Positions 42,806 through 51,661 are shown, counted from the first letter of the stretch. The stretch: 51,661 bases of DNA from Acidobacteriota bacterium (GCA_016703965.1 JADJBB010000027.1:1-51661); one strand, 5' to 3'. Translations and numbers: made by a program. The notes: generated by a model from the sequence alone, not told the origin.

Positions 42806-43840
42806 ATGGGACGTGAAGCCGATCTATTTGATCTGATGGCTCGCAACGGATATGTACCCGATGAACCAGTATTCGAGGATTTTTGCGAAAGCTTAAAATC
42901 CGGTCGTGCATGGCTGATATCGGGAACAAGAGGCAGCGGAAAGACTGCTTTTCCGGAAGCACTAGCTGCAGCCTGCAATCTTTCTACGTGCGTCGTGGCC
43001 GGTCGGGATGGTTTGAAGCAGGAAGAGATCCTTTATGACTGGGACGGCGAGGAGCAGGAAGTTTGGATGAGAGAACACCTTGCTCTCGCAAAACGGCTGC
43101 CAGTCGAAGAGCAGGCCGGGTTTCTCGACAACGCTCGGCGATCTAAATGGCAGCGCCGATTTCTGATTCTTGGTGAAGTTGGAATGGCCTATGACCTTGC
43201 AGCAATCGCTGCATCTAGCACTCCAAGAAAACCGCCGCCGGTCTTGATCCTTGATGAAAGCGATAAATTTGGAGCGAGCATAGAAGATTCCCTTCTTATG
43301 CCGCTCGAACGCGGACTCATCTACATTCCCCGATACGAAGGCGGAACCATCGGCATTTCCGATTGGCAGTCAAGACCTATAGTTATCACGACCTCAAACG
43401 ATCTTCGACATAAACTCAGTTCGCCGTTTATTTCGAGACACGTCTATAGCCGTTTCTCAAGCCCGTCACTGGAGAAGGAACTTGAGATCTTATCCACGAG
43501 AAACAGAAACGCCACATCAGTCCAGTTGGCTCTCACAACCAAGCTGATCGATGCCGTTCGCGGCATCGCGGGTTTGGAGGATCATCCGAGCGTTCGTGAA
43601 TCGATCGACATAGTTGCCGCATTCGAGCGGGACTCGATCGAATCGCTGAATCCGAAAAGCCTTGTTCGGTATTTCTGTTATTTCGTAAAGACGGGTTCAT
43701 CCCGAGAACTGCTCACTCTTCAGCTCGACTATCTTCTCGCGATGATTAACGCTTTCCACCCGGATATCGATTCGTGGCTTGCCTCACGAGATTCCAATTG
43801 GAAGCTTCGGTGGCCGCAACTATCCGGTTCTTCAATATGA
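42806..43840 (+). CDS. MoxR/dynein-type AAA ATPase of the mating operon
   Basis: The 344-residue protein is an AAA+ ATPase. Walker A is WLISGTRGSGKTAF (about residue 36), Walker B is VLILDESDKF (about 150), sensor 1 is PIVITTSNDLRHKLSS, and the SRFSSPSLEKELEIL helix begins the lid. It resembles MoxR/CbbQ-like proteins rather than the VirB11 secretion ATPase family. It stands in the mating operon where VirB11/TrbB would be expected, and no VirB11 gene is visible in the window. It could replace VirB11 or act as a chaperone for coupling-protein substrates; both are inference. It overlaps the next gene as ATGA. Confidence 0.7.
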   Translation: MGREADLFDLMARNGYVPDEPVFEDFCESLKSGRAWLISGTRGSGKTAFPEALAAACNLSTCVVAGRDGLKQEEILYDWDGEEQEVWMREHLALAKRLPVEEQAGFLDNARRSKWQRRFLILGEVGMAYDLAAIAASSTPRKPPPVLILDESDKFGASIEDSLLMPLERGLIYIPRYEGGTIGISDWQSRPIVITTSNDLRHKLSSPFISRHVYSRFSSPSLEKELEILSTRNRNATSVQLALTTKLIDAVRGIAGLEDHPSVRESIDIVAAFERDSIESLNPKSLVRYFCYFVKTGSSRELLTLQLDYLLAMINAFHPDIDSWLASRDSNWKLRWPQLSGSSI

Positions 43841-44586
43841 ATAAATCAGAAAGCAAATTGGGTCTGTATTCGAGGATCAAAAAAAGGCTCGGAACGATCA
43901 GCCAAACAGTCGATCTTTCGCGCCAGGTTGGCGTTCTAGTAGTCCTTTGCTTTGTCGGAATATACGGAACTTTCAGAATCCTATCGCCTCAGAACGAAGC
44001 GGCCCAAGTCAGATTTATCGAAACTCGCGGCAGTGAACCTGAACAGCATTCGTCGACGGCCGAATCGCAAATAAAAAACCCTTTTTCCGGCCCGGAGTAT
44101 GACAGCGCTGTAAGACTGAGGGAAGCCTCCGCATTGGGGATGGCGGTCTCGTTGTCGGTGTTGTCCTTGAATACGGAAACCGGGAAACTGCCGGGCAGTG
44201 TTGCAGAGATTACGAGACATCTTGAGAGGGCTCGCCTACTACCGCCTGGTATTCACTCTAAGAATGGGACCATTGTTTCCGAACAGAGCACATTCCAAAT
44301 CGCATATCGGCGCGAACCTCTTTCATTTGAAGTTCTCGCTATCCCGAGATCTGATCAAGGCTCTCAACTGCTTTTCCGATTTCCGCTGCCGCAAAGCGAA
44401 CCTAACACAGTTCTTTACTTTGAAGCTCTCCGCGATAAAGCAATCCCGGCCGCTCTATCGACCACGGAACAACTGAGTGCCTCAGGATGGAAGATCCGGC
44501 ACTGGCGGGGAGATGTGATGTCGCTTAACTCCGCGACCATCGATTCGCTTAAGGAGCAAAGTGCTTTTTTACTAAATGCACTATAG
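43837..44586 (+). CDS. Single-pass membrane protein of the mating operon
   Basis: From the ATG at 43837 (ATGA overlap with the ATPase stop) the protein has 249 residues. It has one membrane helix near the N-terminus (GVLVVLCFVGIYGTFRILS) and a periplasmic-like domain (LSVLSLNTETGKLPGSVAEI, FEVLAIPRSDQGS). No family recognised. Place between the AAA ATPase and VirD4 suggests a mating-pore accessory. The motif of Thr/Lys-Leu-Pro-Gly-Ser is reminiscent of pseudopilin-like proteins but not diagnostic. Confidence 0.55.
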   Translation: MNKSESKLGLYSRIKKRLGTISQTVDLSRQVGVLVVLCFVGIYGTFRILSPQNEAAQVRFIETRGSEPEQHSSTAESQIKNPFSGPEYDSAVRLREASALGMAVSLSVLSLNTETGKLPGSVAEITRHLERARLLPPGIHSKNGTIVSEQSTFQIAYRREPLSFEVLAIPRSDQGSQLLFRFPLPQSEPNTVLYFEALRDKAIPAALSTTEQLSASGWKIRHWRGDVMSLNSATIDSLKEQSAFLLNAL

Positions 44587-44597
44587 GTAATTACGAT

Positions 44598-46598
44598 ATG
44601 TTTTCTCGAGAATGGATTGAGAAATTCGACGCTTCCTATGGGATACCACGGAAAGCCAACGAGCAATATTTGCCGTCGTATCAGGCATTTTGGCAATGGT
44701 CTGCGGATATTGGAATGTGTCTGTTCTTCATCACATTGGGGCTACTCGGATCATTACTTTGCTTGTATGCAGGAATCCTATTGGACGTCTATGGGCTGAT
44801 CACTTTGGTCTTTTGGGCGATGGCATTGATATGTGTCGCTGGCTCATTTGTAGATGCGTACTCGCTGATGTGGGCCTACCGCGTCCGACGAATGAGTACC
44901 GCCCACGGCTCTGCGAGGTGGGCGAAGGCCTCTGACTTGATCCGCTGTGGTCTGATGAACCGGATCAAAGGACTGCCGTTACCCGCAAATGCGCTTCCCC
45001 TTGCAAAAGCCTTTCGTGGCCGCGATGTTTTTCTTCCCGCGAGCCAGTGGCTCCGCCACTTTGTCATGTTCGGCCCAACCGGATCCGGCAAATCAAAAAC
45101 CTTCTTCATGTCGATGATCCGGGCGATCCTTAAGAAGTCATCGTGTCTGGTTTACGACCCAAAGGGTGAGCTTTTTGCCCAGACTGCCAAATCAGCCAAA
45201 ACGATCTATCGTTTGGACCTCAACGACCCGACAAAAAGCGATCGATGGAACTTCATTCCCAAATGTAGAAACGATCCGGCTTTTGCATGTCAGATTGCCG
45301 GAATGATGATCGGGATCGAAGGCCGCCGCCGCACGAATGCCGATCCGTTCTGGGGCGATGCCGAACAAATAGCATTGACCGCGATCTTGTTGCACATATC
45401 AGAGGTTTATCGCGAGAAAGCGATTCCCGCGTTTGCAGCAGACTTTCTTCTATTTCTTAGCGGTGAAAGCGATGAGGCTTTCAACGATGCGATGATGAAT
45501 TCGCCTAGTCTGTACGCAAAACAGGCTTACCTGGCTTTTCGACAGGCACCGGTGCAGACCCGTGGCTCGATTCTGATCGGTCTGTATAACAAGTTGCGAC
45601 CGTTTACTCTTGCTCCTGCCCGGATGGTTACTTCCCCGCCAGCCAAGGATGAAACTGCACTAGGTTGCCGGGTGATAGACTTTTCAGATCTTCGCGAATC
45701 CGGAACTGCTGTTTACCTGGTTGTTTCGGAAGGAGCTGCGGACGTGTACAAGGAACTGATAGCAACCTTCATCGGACAGGCCGTTATGGAAATGAGACTT
45801 GATGGTGTTAATGAACCGGAGTTTCCTTGTTTTGTCCTTATTGACGAGGCCTATCAGTTGAACGTTTCCGAAGTGAAGCGAATCTCAGGCATCGGCCGAG
45901 GTCGTGGCGTGGGATTAGGTCTCGGATATCAGGACCTGCCTCAGATGTATGACCAATATGGACGAGAGCAGGCGAACGCGATTCTTGGAACCATAATGAC
46001 CAAGATATTTCTCCCCGGCCTAGACGACGTGACCGCTGATTACGCATCAAAGCAGCTTGGCGATACAACGATCTTTTCAAAGACCTTTCAGGACTATCCG
46101 GGGAAGAAGCAGGACAATACAAGATATGCCGAGCAAAAACGTGCTCTTATGCTGCCGACCGAGATCCGGCAGACAGCTGCCCATTCAGAAGTTCTAATAA
46201 TAAGCGACACTGCACCGCCAATTCGCGCAGCTTACCCTCCGTTCGCGGTGTCAAATGAAATGTATCTTGCTCCCAACAAAGGGGCCCCGAAAGAAGTTCA
46301 TCTGGGCGATATAGACGCACAATTCTCGCTTTCTGGTGATGCTGGGAAAGTTAAACTGACAGATCCCGAAAGGACTTCGTTAAAAGAAATAATTTCAGCC
46401 GGTGTTGACAGAGTGTTGTCCAGTGAAAGAATTGCGGAGTTAGTTGGATCGTCACCAAGCGAAACCGAATCTGATTTTCTGCTCGATGTAGAATCCGCCG
46501 AGAACTCCGATTTGATTAAGAATGCCCTGCACCGCCTTCCTGAGGATGTGCGATTCATGACGACTTCCGCCCCCGTCAGTCAACTTTCGCAAATTTAG
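44598..46598 (+). CDS. VirD4/TraG-type coupling protein
   Basis: The 666-residue protein has two or three N-terminal membrane helices (MCLFFITLGLLGSLLCLYAG, GLITLVFWAMALICVAGSFV). The nucleotide-binding domain shows RHFVMFGPTGSGKSKTFF as Walker A (about residue 159), SCLVYDPKGELFAQTA, and FPCFVLIDEAYQLN as Walker B (about 410). YQDLPQMYDQYGREQANAIL is the conserved segment near the C-terminal side of the ATPase. The family links the relaxosome to the mating channel. Its presence means the element is, or was, self-transmissible rather than only mobilisable. Confidence 0.9.
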   Translation: MFSREWIEKFDASYGIPRKANEQYLPSYQAFWQWSADIGMCLFFITLGLLGSLLCLYAGILLDVYGLITLVFWAMALICVAGSFVDAYSLMWAYRVRRMSTAHGSARWAKASDLIRCGLMNRIKGLPLPANALPLAKAFRGRDVFLPASQWLRHFVMFGPTGSGKSKTFFMSMIRAILKKSSCLVYDPKGELFAQTAKSAKTIYRLDLNDPTKSDRWNFIPKCRNDPAFACQIAGMMIGIEGRRRTNADPFWGDAEQIALTAILLHISEVYREKAIPAFAADFLLFLSGESDEAFNDAMMNSPSLYAKQAYLAFRQAPVQTRGSILIGLYNKLRPFTLAPARMVTSPPAKDETALGCRVIDFSDLRESGTAVYLVVSEGAADVYKELIATFIGQAVMEMRLDGVNEPEFPCFVLIDEAYQLNVSEVKRISGIGRGRGVGLGLGYQDLPQMYDQYGREQANAILGTIMTKIFLPGLDDVTADYASKQLGDTTIFSKTFQDYPGKKQDNTRYAEQKRALMLPTEIRQTAAHSEVLIISDTAPPIRAAYPPFAVSNEMYLAPNKGAPKEVHLGDIDAQFSLSGDAGKVKLTDPERTSLKEIISAGVDRVLSSERIAELVGSSPSETESDFLLDVESAENSDLIKNALHRLPEDVRFMTTSAPVSQLSQI

Positions 46599-46602
46599 AT
46601 CC

Positions 46603-47121
46603 ATGTTAAACCGACTCAAGATATCACTCATCCTGGCGCCGCTCGCGTTAATGATGCTGGTTGGCGTGTATATCTATTCCCTTTGGTCCGAGGATCGAGA
46701 TCGCCGTGCTGAAATTCCTTTTGATGCGACTCAAGTAATGAATAGAGATCTACTAAAATTTCATCAGAAGCGGGGATCGTTCCCCGAAAAGTTAGAGGAT
46801 CTCGAAGGTATAGTTTGGGAGAAGAAAGAAAGAAATTACGTATCGCATGGCCGCTCGATGATACATAGAAATTACTTTTACATGTATTCAAAGATTGGTC
46901 CCCATCGATTTACTCTCTGGGCCGTACCAATTGGCAAAGTGCGTGACGAAGCATTGACACTCTTTCTGGTCGGAACTCCTACTTCGGACAGAACGTGGAA
47001 AGGCCCAGCATTGCCAATTCCTGATATTGAGAACCTGTCCGCCGCCCCTTCGTCAAACAACCTAATCATGTTGGGTCTTGTCGAGCAACCGAATACCCGA
47101 CAGGAGTCGAAATCAAAGTGA
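46603..47121 (+). CDS. Small membrane-anchored protein, last gene of the element
   Basis: The 172-residue protein has one N-terminal membrane helix (LKISLILAPLALMMLVGVYI) and a short extracytoplasmic domain (LLKFHQKRGSFPEKLEDLEG, MYSKIGPHRFTLWAVPIGKV). The residues around KRGSFPEKLEDL look like the start of a pseudopilin-like fold. It begins four bases after the VirD4 stop and ends six bases before the inverted repeat at the element's right end. No family recognised. Confidence 0.6.
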   Translation: MLNRLKISLILAPLALMMLVGVYIYSLWSEDRDRRAEIPFDATQVMNRDLLKFHQKRGSFPEKLEDLEGIVWEKKERNYVSHGRSMIHRNYFYMYSKIGPHRFTLWAVPIGKVRDEALTLFLVGTPTSDRTWKGPALPIPDIENLSAAPSSNNLIMLGLVEQPNTRQESKSK

Positions 47122-47126
47122 GAACA

Positions 47127-47157
47127 TTAGCGGAATCATTTCAGAATGCGTTCCGCT
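47127..47157. repeat. Inverted repeat at the right end of the element
   Basis: TTAGCGGAA (47127-47135) is complementary to TTCCGCT (47151-47157) over seven bases, with a loop of 15. The second arm runs into the tRNA-Asn 3' half. Arms of this sort flank crossover cores in tyrosine-recombinase attachment sites, though a terminator of the last gene without a T-run is also possible. Confidence 0.5.
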
Positions 47158-47200
47158 GCTAACCAAAGGGTTGTAAGTTCGAGTCTTACCTGCGGAGCCA
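47155..47200 (+). tRNA. 3' half of tRNA-Asn, truncated at the element's right end
   Basis: The stretch runs from the anticodon loop through to CCA. It contains a CTGCTAA loop (bacterial tRNA-Asn has CTGTTAA) and the stem CCAAA, then a five-base variable loop. GTAAG-TTCGAGT-CTTAC forms the T arm with all five pairs. CTGCGGA is the 3' acceptor strand, followed by G and CCA. The five-base variable loop and acceptor fit tRNA-Asn, not tRNA-Ser. The 5' side of the anticodon stem does not pair (TTCCG against CCAAA), and no D arm precedes it. The gene is therefore cut within the anticodon arm, and the element inserted here. A terminator follows directly. Confidence 0.75.
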
Positions 47201-47216
47201 ATTAACTTAACACGTT

Positions 47217-47251
47217 ACGGGTATCGAATGTCGTTACCCGTTTTGTTTTTC
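47217..47251 (+). terminator. Rho-independent terminator of the original tRNA-Asn gene
   Basis: ACGGGTA (47217-47223) pairs perfectly with TACCCGT (47235-47241), followed by TTTGTTTTT. It lies 17 bases after the CCA, so it is the natural terminator of the tRNA transcript and marks the start of chromosomal sequence to the right. Confidence 0.75.
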
Positions 47252-47775
47252 TCCAATAATTTCCTCTCCGAAACAGCACAGTAACAGACGGAACATCCAT
47301 GCAACAGTTCGCCTTCCAAATGCATATCGACACGCTGATTGCCTTGGGGCAAAAAAAGCGCGATTGCCGCTTCTGCACCGAGGTGCCTTACTGACTGCCG
47401 AACACCACAGTCGAGACCTCGTATGCTGAACCCGATCCCCCTGGATCTGAGTGGAGGTGGTTCTCATGCAGAAAGTTAGAAGAATGATTGGCAACTGGCG
47501 CATTTACTTGGGTCAGACGTCTCTGCGATTCGAATGAGGATACTTTTTTCAACCTCGGTTTGACATTGCTTTAACAGTAGTATTTAATGCCGGAAACATT
47601 GTGATTGAGCCGCCTCACTGGCATTATCTAAGGAACCGGCTTTCTTGATTGCACTTGTTATTTGCAAATGCTGGCTTTGAACTCCCGAATCGAAAGACTC
47701 CTCACAAGAGAAATCCCTTCGCCTGTTCCCAAGCCGCATTAGTTTTTCCATTTACACATACTTATTGGAGAGCCC
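47252..47775. other. Noncoding region between tRNA-Asn remnant and FG-GAP gene
   Basis: About 520 bases with no convincing gene. Short open frames occur on both strands but show no recognisable pattern. The promoter of the FG-GAP-repeat gene is expected near its right end; GGAG at about 47766 is its ribosome site. Confidence 0.45.
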
Positions 47776-48996
47776 ATGTCCAAGAAGACACTACGAAACA
47801 GCGTTGTTGAGGCCAAAGATCTCGGACGATCGGATCAACCGTCTCATATTTTAGAGCCAACGGACCAACTCGCTGAACCTCGACGCCAGAAATTCGCCCG
47901 GATCGCAACGTTTGTGCGTTCGCATCTGGTCCTGATCGGAGTGATTGTTGTTTTGCCCCTGGTCGGCATCGGCATATTTGCAAAGAGCGGGTGGCTGCCA
48001 AGCACGGATCCTCTAAACGGCCAGCGGACCGGCTGGTTTGGCAAGGCATTGCCAAAGAATGCTTCGAGCAGTTGGAACCCCTTCGCGGCACCACTTCCTA
48101 CGCCAACACCGCAGCTTAGCAAAGAGTACGTGTACGCTGGTTCACGAATGCTGGCTGTAGTCGATGCCAACGCCAACGAGACTCCGCCGGCGGATCTTGC
48201 GGTTTGGCGGCCGTCAAGCGGGACCTGGTACGTTTACAACCTCGTGACCTCGGCCTGGACATCTTACGCTTGGGGCAACAGCACCGACACGCCCGTCCAG
48301 GGCGATTTCGACGGAGACGGCAAGACCGACTTTGCTGTGTTCAGGCCTTCGACCAACGTCTGGTGGATCGCGACCTCCGGCAACAGCAGCTATTACACGG
48401 TGACTTTCGGTGCCAGCGGCGATATACCCGCGGTTGCCGACTTCGACGGTGACGGCAGGACGGACGTTGCGGTCTTCCGGCCTTCGACAGGAGTCTGGTA
48501 CATCTCCAGATCATCCGACAGCGGTACGACGACAGTGACCTACGGCGTCAACAACGACATCCCGACACCGAGGGACTATGACGGCGACGGCAAAGCCGAC
48601 ATCAGCGTCTGGCGGCCCTCTGCCACTTCCTTCTACACACTCCGAAGCTCCGACACGACCACACAGCAGGTGACATTCGGTAACGATGGCGACACTCCGG
48701 TCTCAGCCGATTTCGACGGCGACGGCAAGGCCAACTACGCCGTCCGGCACAATGCCGGTTGGATCATCATGAACGCCTCATGGACCTCGACCACGACGAC
48801 CACTCCGACTGGTGACGCCGCCGGTGACATCCCCGTCGCAAACGATTTCGACGGCGACGGCAAGGTCGATATCGCCGTCTGGCGCAATTCAAGTGGCGAC
48901 TGGTACATCCGCAAGTCCGGCTCATCGAACACCCTAAGACAAGAGCATTGGGGAATGGCGGATGATATTCCGGTACCTGCATATTTTCGAAGGTAA
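47776..48996 (+). CDS. FG-GAP/VCBS-type repeat protein with membrane anchor
   Basis: The 406-residue protein has an N-terminal cytoplasmic tail and one membrane helix (LVLIGVIVVLPLVGIGIFA). From about residue 130 there are six tandem repeats of around 45-50 residues, each with DxDGDGKxDxAVxRPSxxxWY. Examples are GDFDGDGKTDFAVFRPS, ADFDGDGRTDVAVFRPS and NDFDGDGKVDIAVWRNS. The DxDGDG loop binds calcium in related integrin-like beta propellers, so the protein is probably an extracellular propeller on a membrane stalk. Such proteins are abundant in Blastocatellia, where they are often secreted. The next gene follows after 34 bases. Confidence 0.8.
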   Translation: MSKKTLRNSVVEAKDLGRSDQPSHILEPTDQLAEPRRQKFARIATFVRSHLVLIGVIVVLPLVGIGIFAKSGWLPSTDPLNGQRTGWFGKALPKNASSSWNPFAAPLPTPTPQLSKEYVYAGSRMLAVVDANANETPPADLAVWRPSSGTWYVYNLVTSAWTSYAWGNSTDTPVQGDFDGDGKTDFAVFRPSTNVWWIATSGNSSYYTVTFGASGDIPAVADFDGDGRTDVAVFRPSTGVWYISRSSDSGTTTVTYGVNNDIPTPRDYDGDGKADISVWRPSATSFYTLRSSDTTTQQVTFGNDGDTPVSADFDGDGKANYAVRHNAGWIIMNASWTSTTTTTPTGDAAGDIPVANDFDGDGKVDIAVWRNSSGDWYIRKSGSSNTLRQEHWGMADDIPVPAYFRR

Positions 48997-49030
48997 GTAA
49001 TTGGCGGCGGCAGTGAAAGGGAAACGTGAT

Positions 49031-51661
49031 ATGGAAACTAACACAAAGAATCTTGAGGCGAGATCAGCTTGGCAGCGAAATCTAGGGATAGGTCGTTTTA
49101 CAGGGCTGGAGCATATAGGAATTCTCATTGCTCTGCTGGTATGTGCTTTGATAGTCAATGGGCAGTCGGGCGGGTCCTCACGAGCAAAGTCGAAAGACAC
49201 TGGTGGGGCAGCAGATCAAAATCTGAAAAGTCTCGCGCATGTTAATCCTTCAACCTTGGCAATGGAGATGAACATACCGCTTTTCAGCTATCCGGGTCGA
49301 AATGGCAACAGTCTGCCAATTGGATTGAGCTACTCATCAAAACTATGGAGAATGGACAATCGCTCAACCTACTTCTATTTCACTCCAATTGGTCATTACA
49401 AACAATACGTAACTCAGCTAGCCCCGATGTTCGCGGAGAGAAGTGCTGCAGGTTGGACCAGCAGTTTGGCTGCCCCGACAATTGAAGAGAAATTTGAGAT
49501 CTATAATCAAGAAGGCGAAGTTTTCACACCCGGTGAGGATATCAACGGATTCAATTTTTATACCCAACAGGCTGCAACAGCGGGGCGGGGTTCTGGCTTG
49601 CTTAGTAATCCCAACTTGCCTTGTGGTTGGGTCTGCATCGAACGAACACGTACGTGCGAGAATGGAGTATGTGACCCTTGGGAATGCACGCGCTTTGACT
49701 GGAACACTGCCAACTGCGGCGGCGGTGGCCCCGGTGGCGGTGCCTCATGCCACTACCAGAACGGTTATTGTCCCGCCTCCTGCTCCTTTTGTGTCGAGGA
49801 GCCGCAATGCCCGTCATGGCATCCCAACTGTGACATAGACATAGAGCCGCCTCCGGGCATCGAAAATCCGCCAAAGATGCACTACGTTAAGCGCGTAAAT
49901 GTGAGAATGGGTGATGGTTCGACGCATGAGTTTCGAAAATCCGACGCCGTGTTTGGCTATTGCTCTGGTTCGGTCAACGACGGCCCCGACTGCGAAGGCG
50001 TATTTGGTGTTCCAGATACGTTGGGCAAGTTTCTTGCGGTGGATGGGTCGGGAATGACTCTCGTTCGTACATCAGATGGGAGCACCCTCCATATGACGGA
50101 TGGCAGTCGCTATCAATTTCCGGGCCAATCAACTGGAAGTTTTGATCAGACGGCCTTATTCGAGGCGAAAGAACTGGTTGACATTGACGGAAATCGAACC
50201 GTCTATAGTACTTCCGAAACTCCTAATCAATTCACAGTCGACGGCCAAAATGTTCGGAAGGTAAAGGACACCGTGGGCCGTGAGTTTGAAGTTCCATTAC
50301 CACTAAACCTGATCACTGGAACATCCTGAGCAAAACATCTATTACTACACGTCGATTACGTGTTTTGGTAGCGCCGAGAATCCAGTGAATTCGGCAAATC
50401 CGAATACAACGGAGAAACTGTTTCCGCTCAACGGAATTGGCATGCGGTCTTGCAATCCGTTTGATGGTGATACGCCCGCAACCGCATTAGCTAAACGTTT
50501 CAACCCAGTGGTTCTGGCGGGCGTTGATCTTCCCAACGGGCAGAAGTATGAGTTCAGGTACAACCAATACGGCGAGATCACAAAGATCGTTTACCCAACC
50601 GGCAGTTTCGAACCTTCCAATACGGGCAGATCGCCCCGATGACGGCTTCTGATTATCCCGCCACGACCAGACAAACAGGGCGTGGTAGAAACGAAATGTC
50701 TTTCAGGCAAATAGTACTGTTCCAGACCAGCATTGGACGTATGCTGTTGCGTTCACAGGATCAGGGCGAACGCCAACTATAAAGTCACGATGACTTCGTC
50801 GAAAGGTAACTCTTCATCCACCGCCGGTGCAAAGACCGAGAGGTATCTTTTGTCCGACACGGCGTACGAACATCAATTTGGGTTCGATAAAACCGAAAGC
50901 CAGGATGCCGGTAGATGAACGTAGCTTCGATGAGAATAACGTCTTGCGTTCACGAACTCTGACTGAGTGGACGGTTCACGGGCCAGTTGCGACGAATGAT
51001 CCTATCAGACCCGCGAATTCGCTCGCTCAGCGTGATCCACAAGTAGCGCGAACGGTTTCGGTTATTATCGAAAACGGTCAGGCCTTGGCGACGCTAAGTG
51101 AAAATGAATATGAGACGCCGGGTGTCAATAACAATACTGCACCCACGGATGCTGAGTATTTTGCTCACCTTAATTTGAAGCGCACAAAATCGCACCATTT
51201 CAGGAATATTCCGTTGAGTCTCGCTCAGACGGGGACGTTTAGTCAGATCGCTGGTTATTTTAATTCATCAACAATCGCCACGATTGGAGAAACGGATTAT
51301 ATATCCCCTGACTATAAGCTAGAGGAATAAACAGTTTGCCCTACAGAGAGCCGTGCGTTGGACAAGGAAGGTAATGTCCTCACCAAAACGCAAACACTTT
51401 TTGATGAACAAAATTATCTGGGGGCAAGTAGCGGATATCTTAGCGGGAACCTTGTAAGTACTTGGACCGATCCATCGACCGACCTGTCGATACCAGCTAA
51501 CTCAAGATTACTTCGCGAGCCCACGACTACTAAGCTGTGGAATAACGAGACGAATTCTTGGATATCGTCGTGCGTCCAATACGACCAATACGGCAGTCCG
51601 CGAAAGGCTTGGGAACCCAATGAGGACTACAACAGCGGTCGGTTCACCGAAACCGAATACT
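49031..51661 (+). pseudogene. RHS/YD-repeat-type secreted protein, frameshifted and running off the end
   Basis: The start at 49031 gives a membrane or signal segment (GLEHIGILIALLVCALIVNG). MNIPLFSYPGRNGNSLPIGL, the LPxxLxYSS entry of RHS proteins, follows. A cysteine-rich insert (residues about 195-270; CGWVCIERTRTCENG, CPASCSFCVEEPQCP) comes next. Later come VKRVNVRMGDGSTHEFRKSD and DLPNGQKYEFRYNQYGEITK, a YD-repeat-type segment. Frame changes near 50320, 50640, 50900 and 51330 break it, and the last segment (YDQYGSPRKAWEPNEDYNSG) continues to the edge. Other genes of this kind are long, commonly above 1000 residues. A C-terminal toxin domain, if present, lies outside the window. Confidence 0.7.

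Noticed and set aside
42228..42962. 244-codon minus-strand frame opposite VirB10 and the ATPase start
   Set aside because: Antisense shadow of VirB10 barrel sequence with many Ser/Arg/Pro residues and no motif.
47155..47200. A tRNA-Ser(GCT) reading of the anticodon loop
   Set aside because: The variable region has five bases, not the long arm of tRNA-Ser, and T arm and acceptor match tRNA-Asn; the loop base differs by one from GTT.
48300..48960. Possible tandem DNA repeat or CRISPR array in the FG-GAP gene
   Set aside because: The periodicity is protein-coding (DxDGDG repeats of about 45-50 residues) and copies differ at the DNA level; there are no constant repeats with unique spacers.

Overview
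The window looks like a chromosomal segment of an Acidobacteriota (Blastocatellia/Pyrinomonadaceae-like) bacterium carrying a large conjugative element. The taxonomic guess rests on the tandem FG-GAP-type repeats of the kind DFDGDGKTDxAVFRPS in the protein at 47776-48996 and on the adjoining RHS-type gene; both are common in that group. This is inference from protein style, not from a marker gene.

Region by region. (1) 1-9003, left flank: a broken Crp/Fnr regulator on the minus strand, then a plus-strand nitrate-reduction cluster. It holds a NarI-like membrane subunit, a NasA/NapA-like molybdopterin catalytic subunit, a four-cluster ferredoxin subunit, a Rieske subunit, a small membrane protein, a NarK transporter and MobA. 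Minus-strand remnants of a PhnD-like lipoprotein and a TonB-dependent receptor follow. Nearly every gene here is frameshifted; only the ferredoxin and Rieske genes are clean. (2) 9004-26004, a long minus-strand block of intact genes. It contains a radical-SAM/DUF2997/DUF1257/Ycf46 group otherwise familiar from cyanobacteria and plastids, a PRTRC cassette (ThiF, JAMM-type A, B, ubiquitin-like C, probable E and F), a sigma-54 activator, a strawberry-notch helicase, an adenine-type methyltransferase and a zinc-finger/Toprim protein. (3) 26145-31385, a defence-like island: an AbiE toxin-antitoxin pair, then a second ubiquitin-like system (DUF6527, fused E2-E1, single multiubiquitin-domain protein). 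Divergent from it lies an operon of a sigma-factor-like protein, a small acidic protein and an ImmA/IrrE metallopeptidase. (4) 31404-47121, a complete-looking type IV secretion (mating) apparatus in two divergent operons. VirB2-3-4-5-6 are on the minus strand. VirB1-8-9-10, a MoxR-like AAA ATPase, a membrane protein, the VirD4 coupling protein and one more membrane protein are on the plus strand. (5) 47155-51661, right flank: the 3' half of a tRNA-Asn gene with its terminator, then the FG-GAP-repeat protein and an RHS-type gene that runs off the end.

Interpretation. The element is an integrative conjugative element or a derivative of one. Its right end is in tRNA-Asn, where the 3' half and the native terminator survive on the chromosomal side. 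Its left border is where a TonB receptor gene stops abruptly, beside a perfect 20-bp palindrome. Neither an integrase, a relaxase nor an intact tRNA-Asn is visible, so the left end may be rearranged or lie outside the window. The most interesting content is the pairing of two distinct ubiquitin-like conjugation systems on one mobile element, and a Ycf46-type ATPase whose Walker motifs are altered.

Quality caveat. Frameshifts are dense in 1-9 kb and in 50.3-51.7 kb and nearly absent in between, apart from two in VirB10. This could be real decay of the flanks or poorer consensus near contig ends; the sequence alone does not decide.
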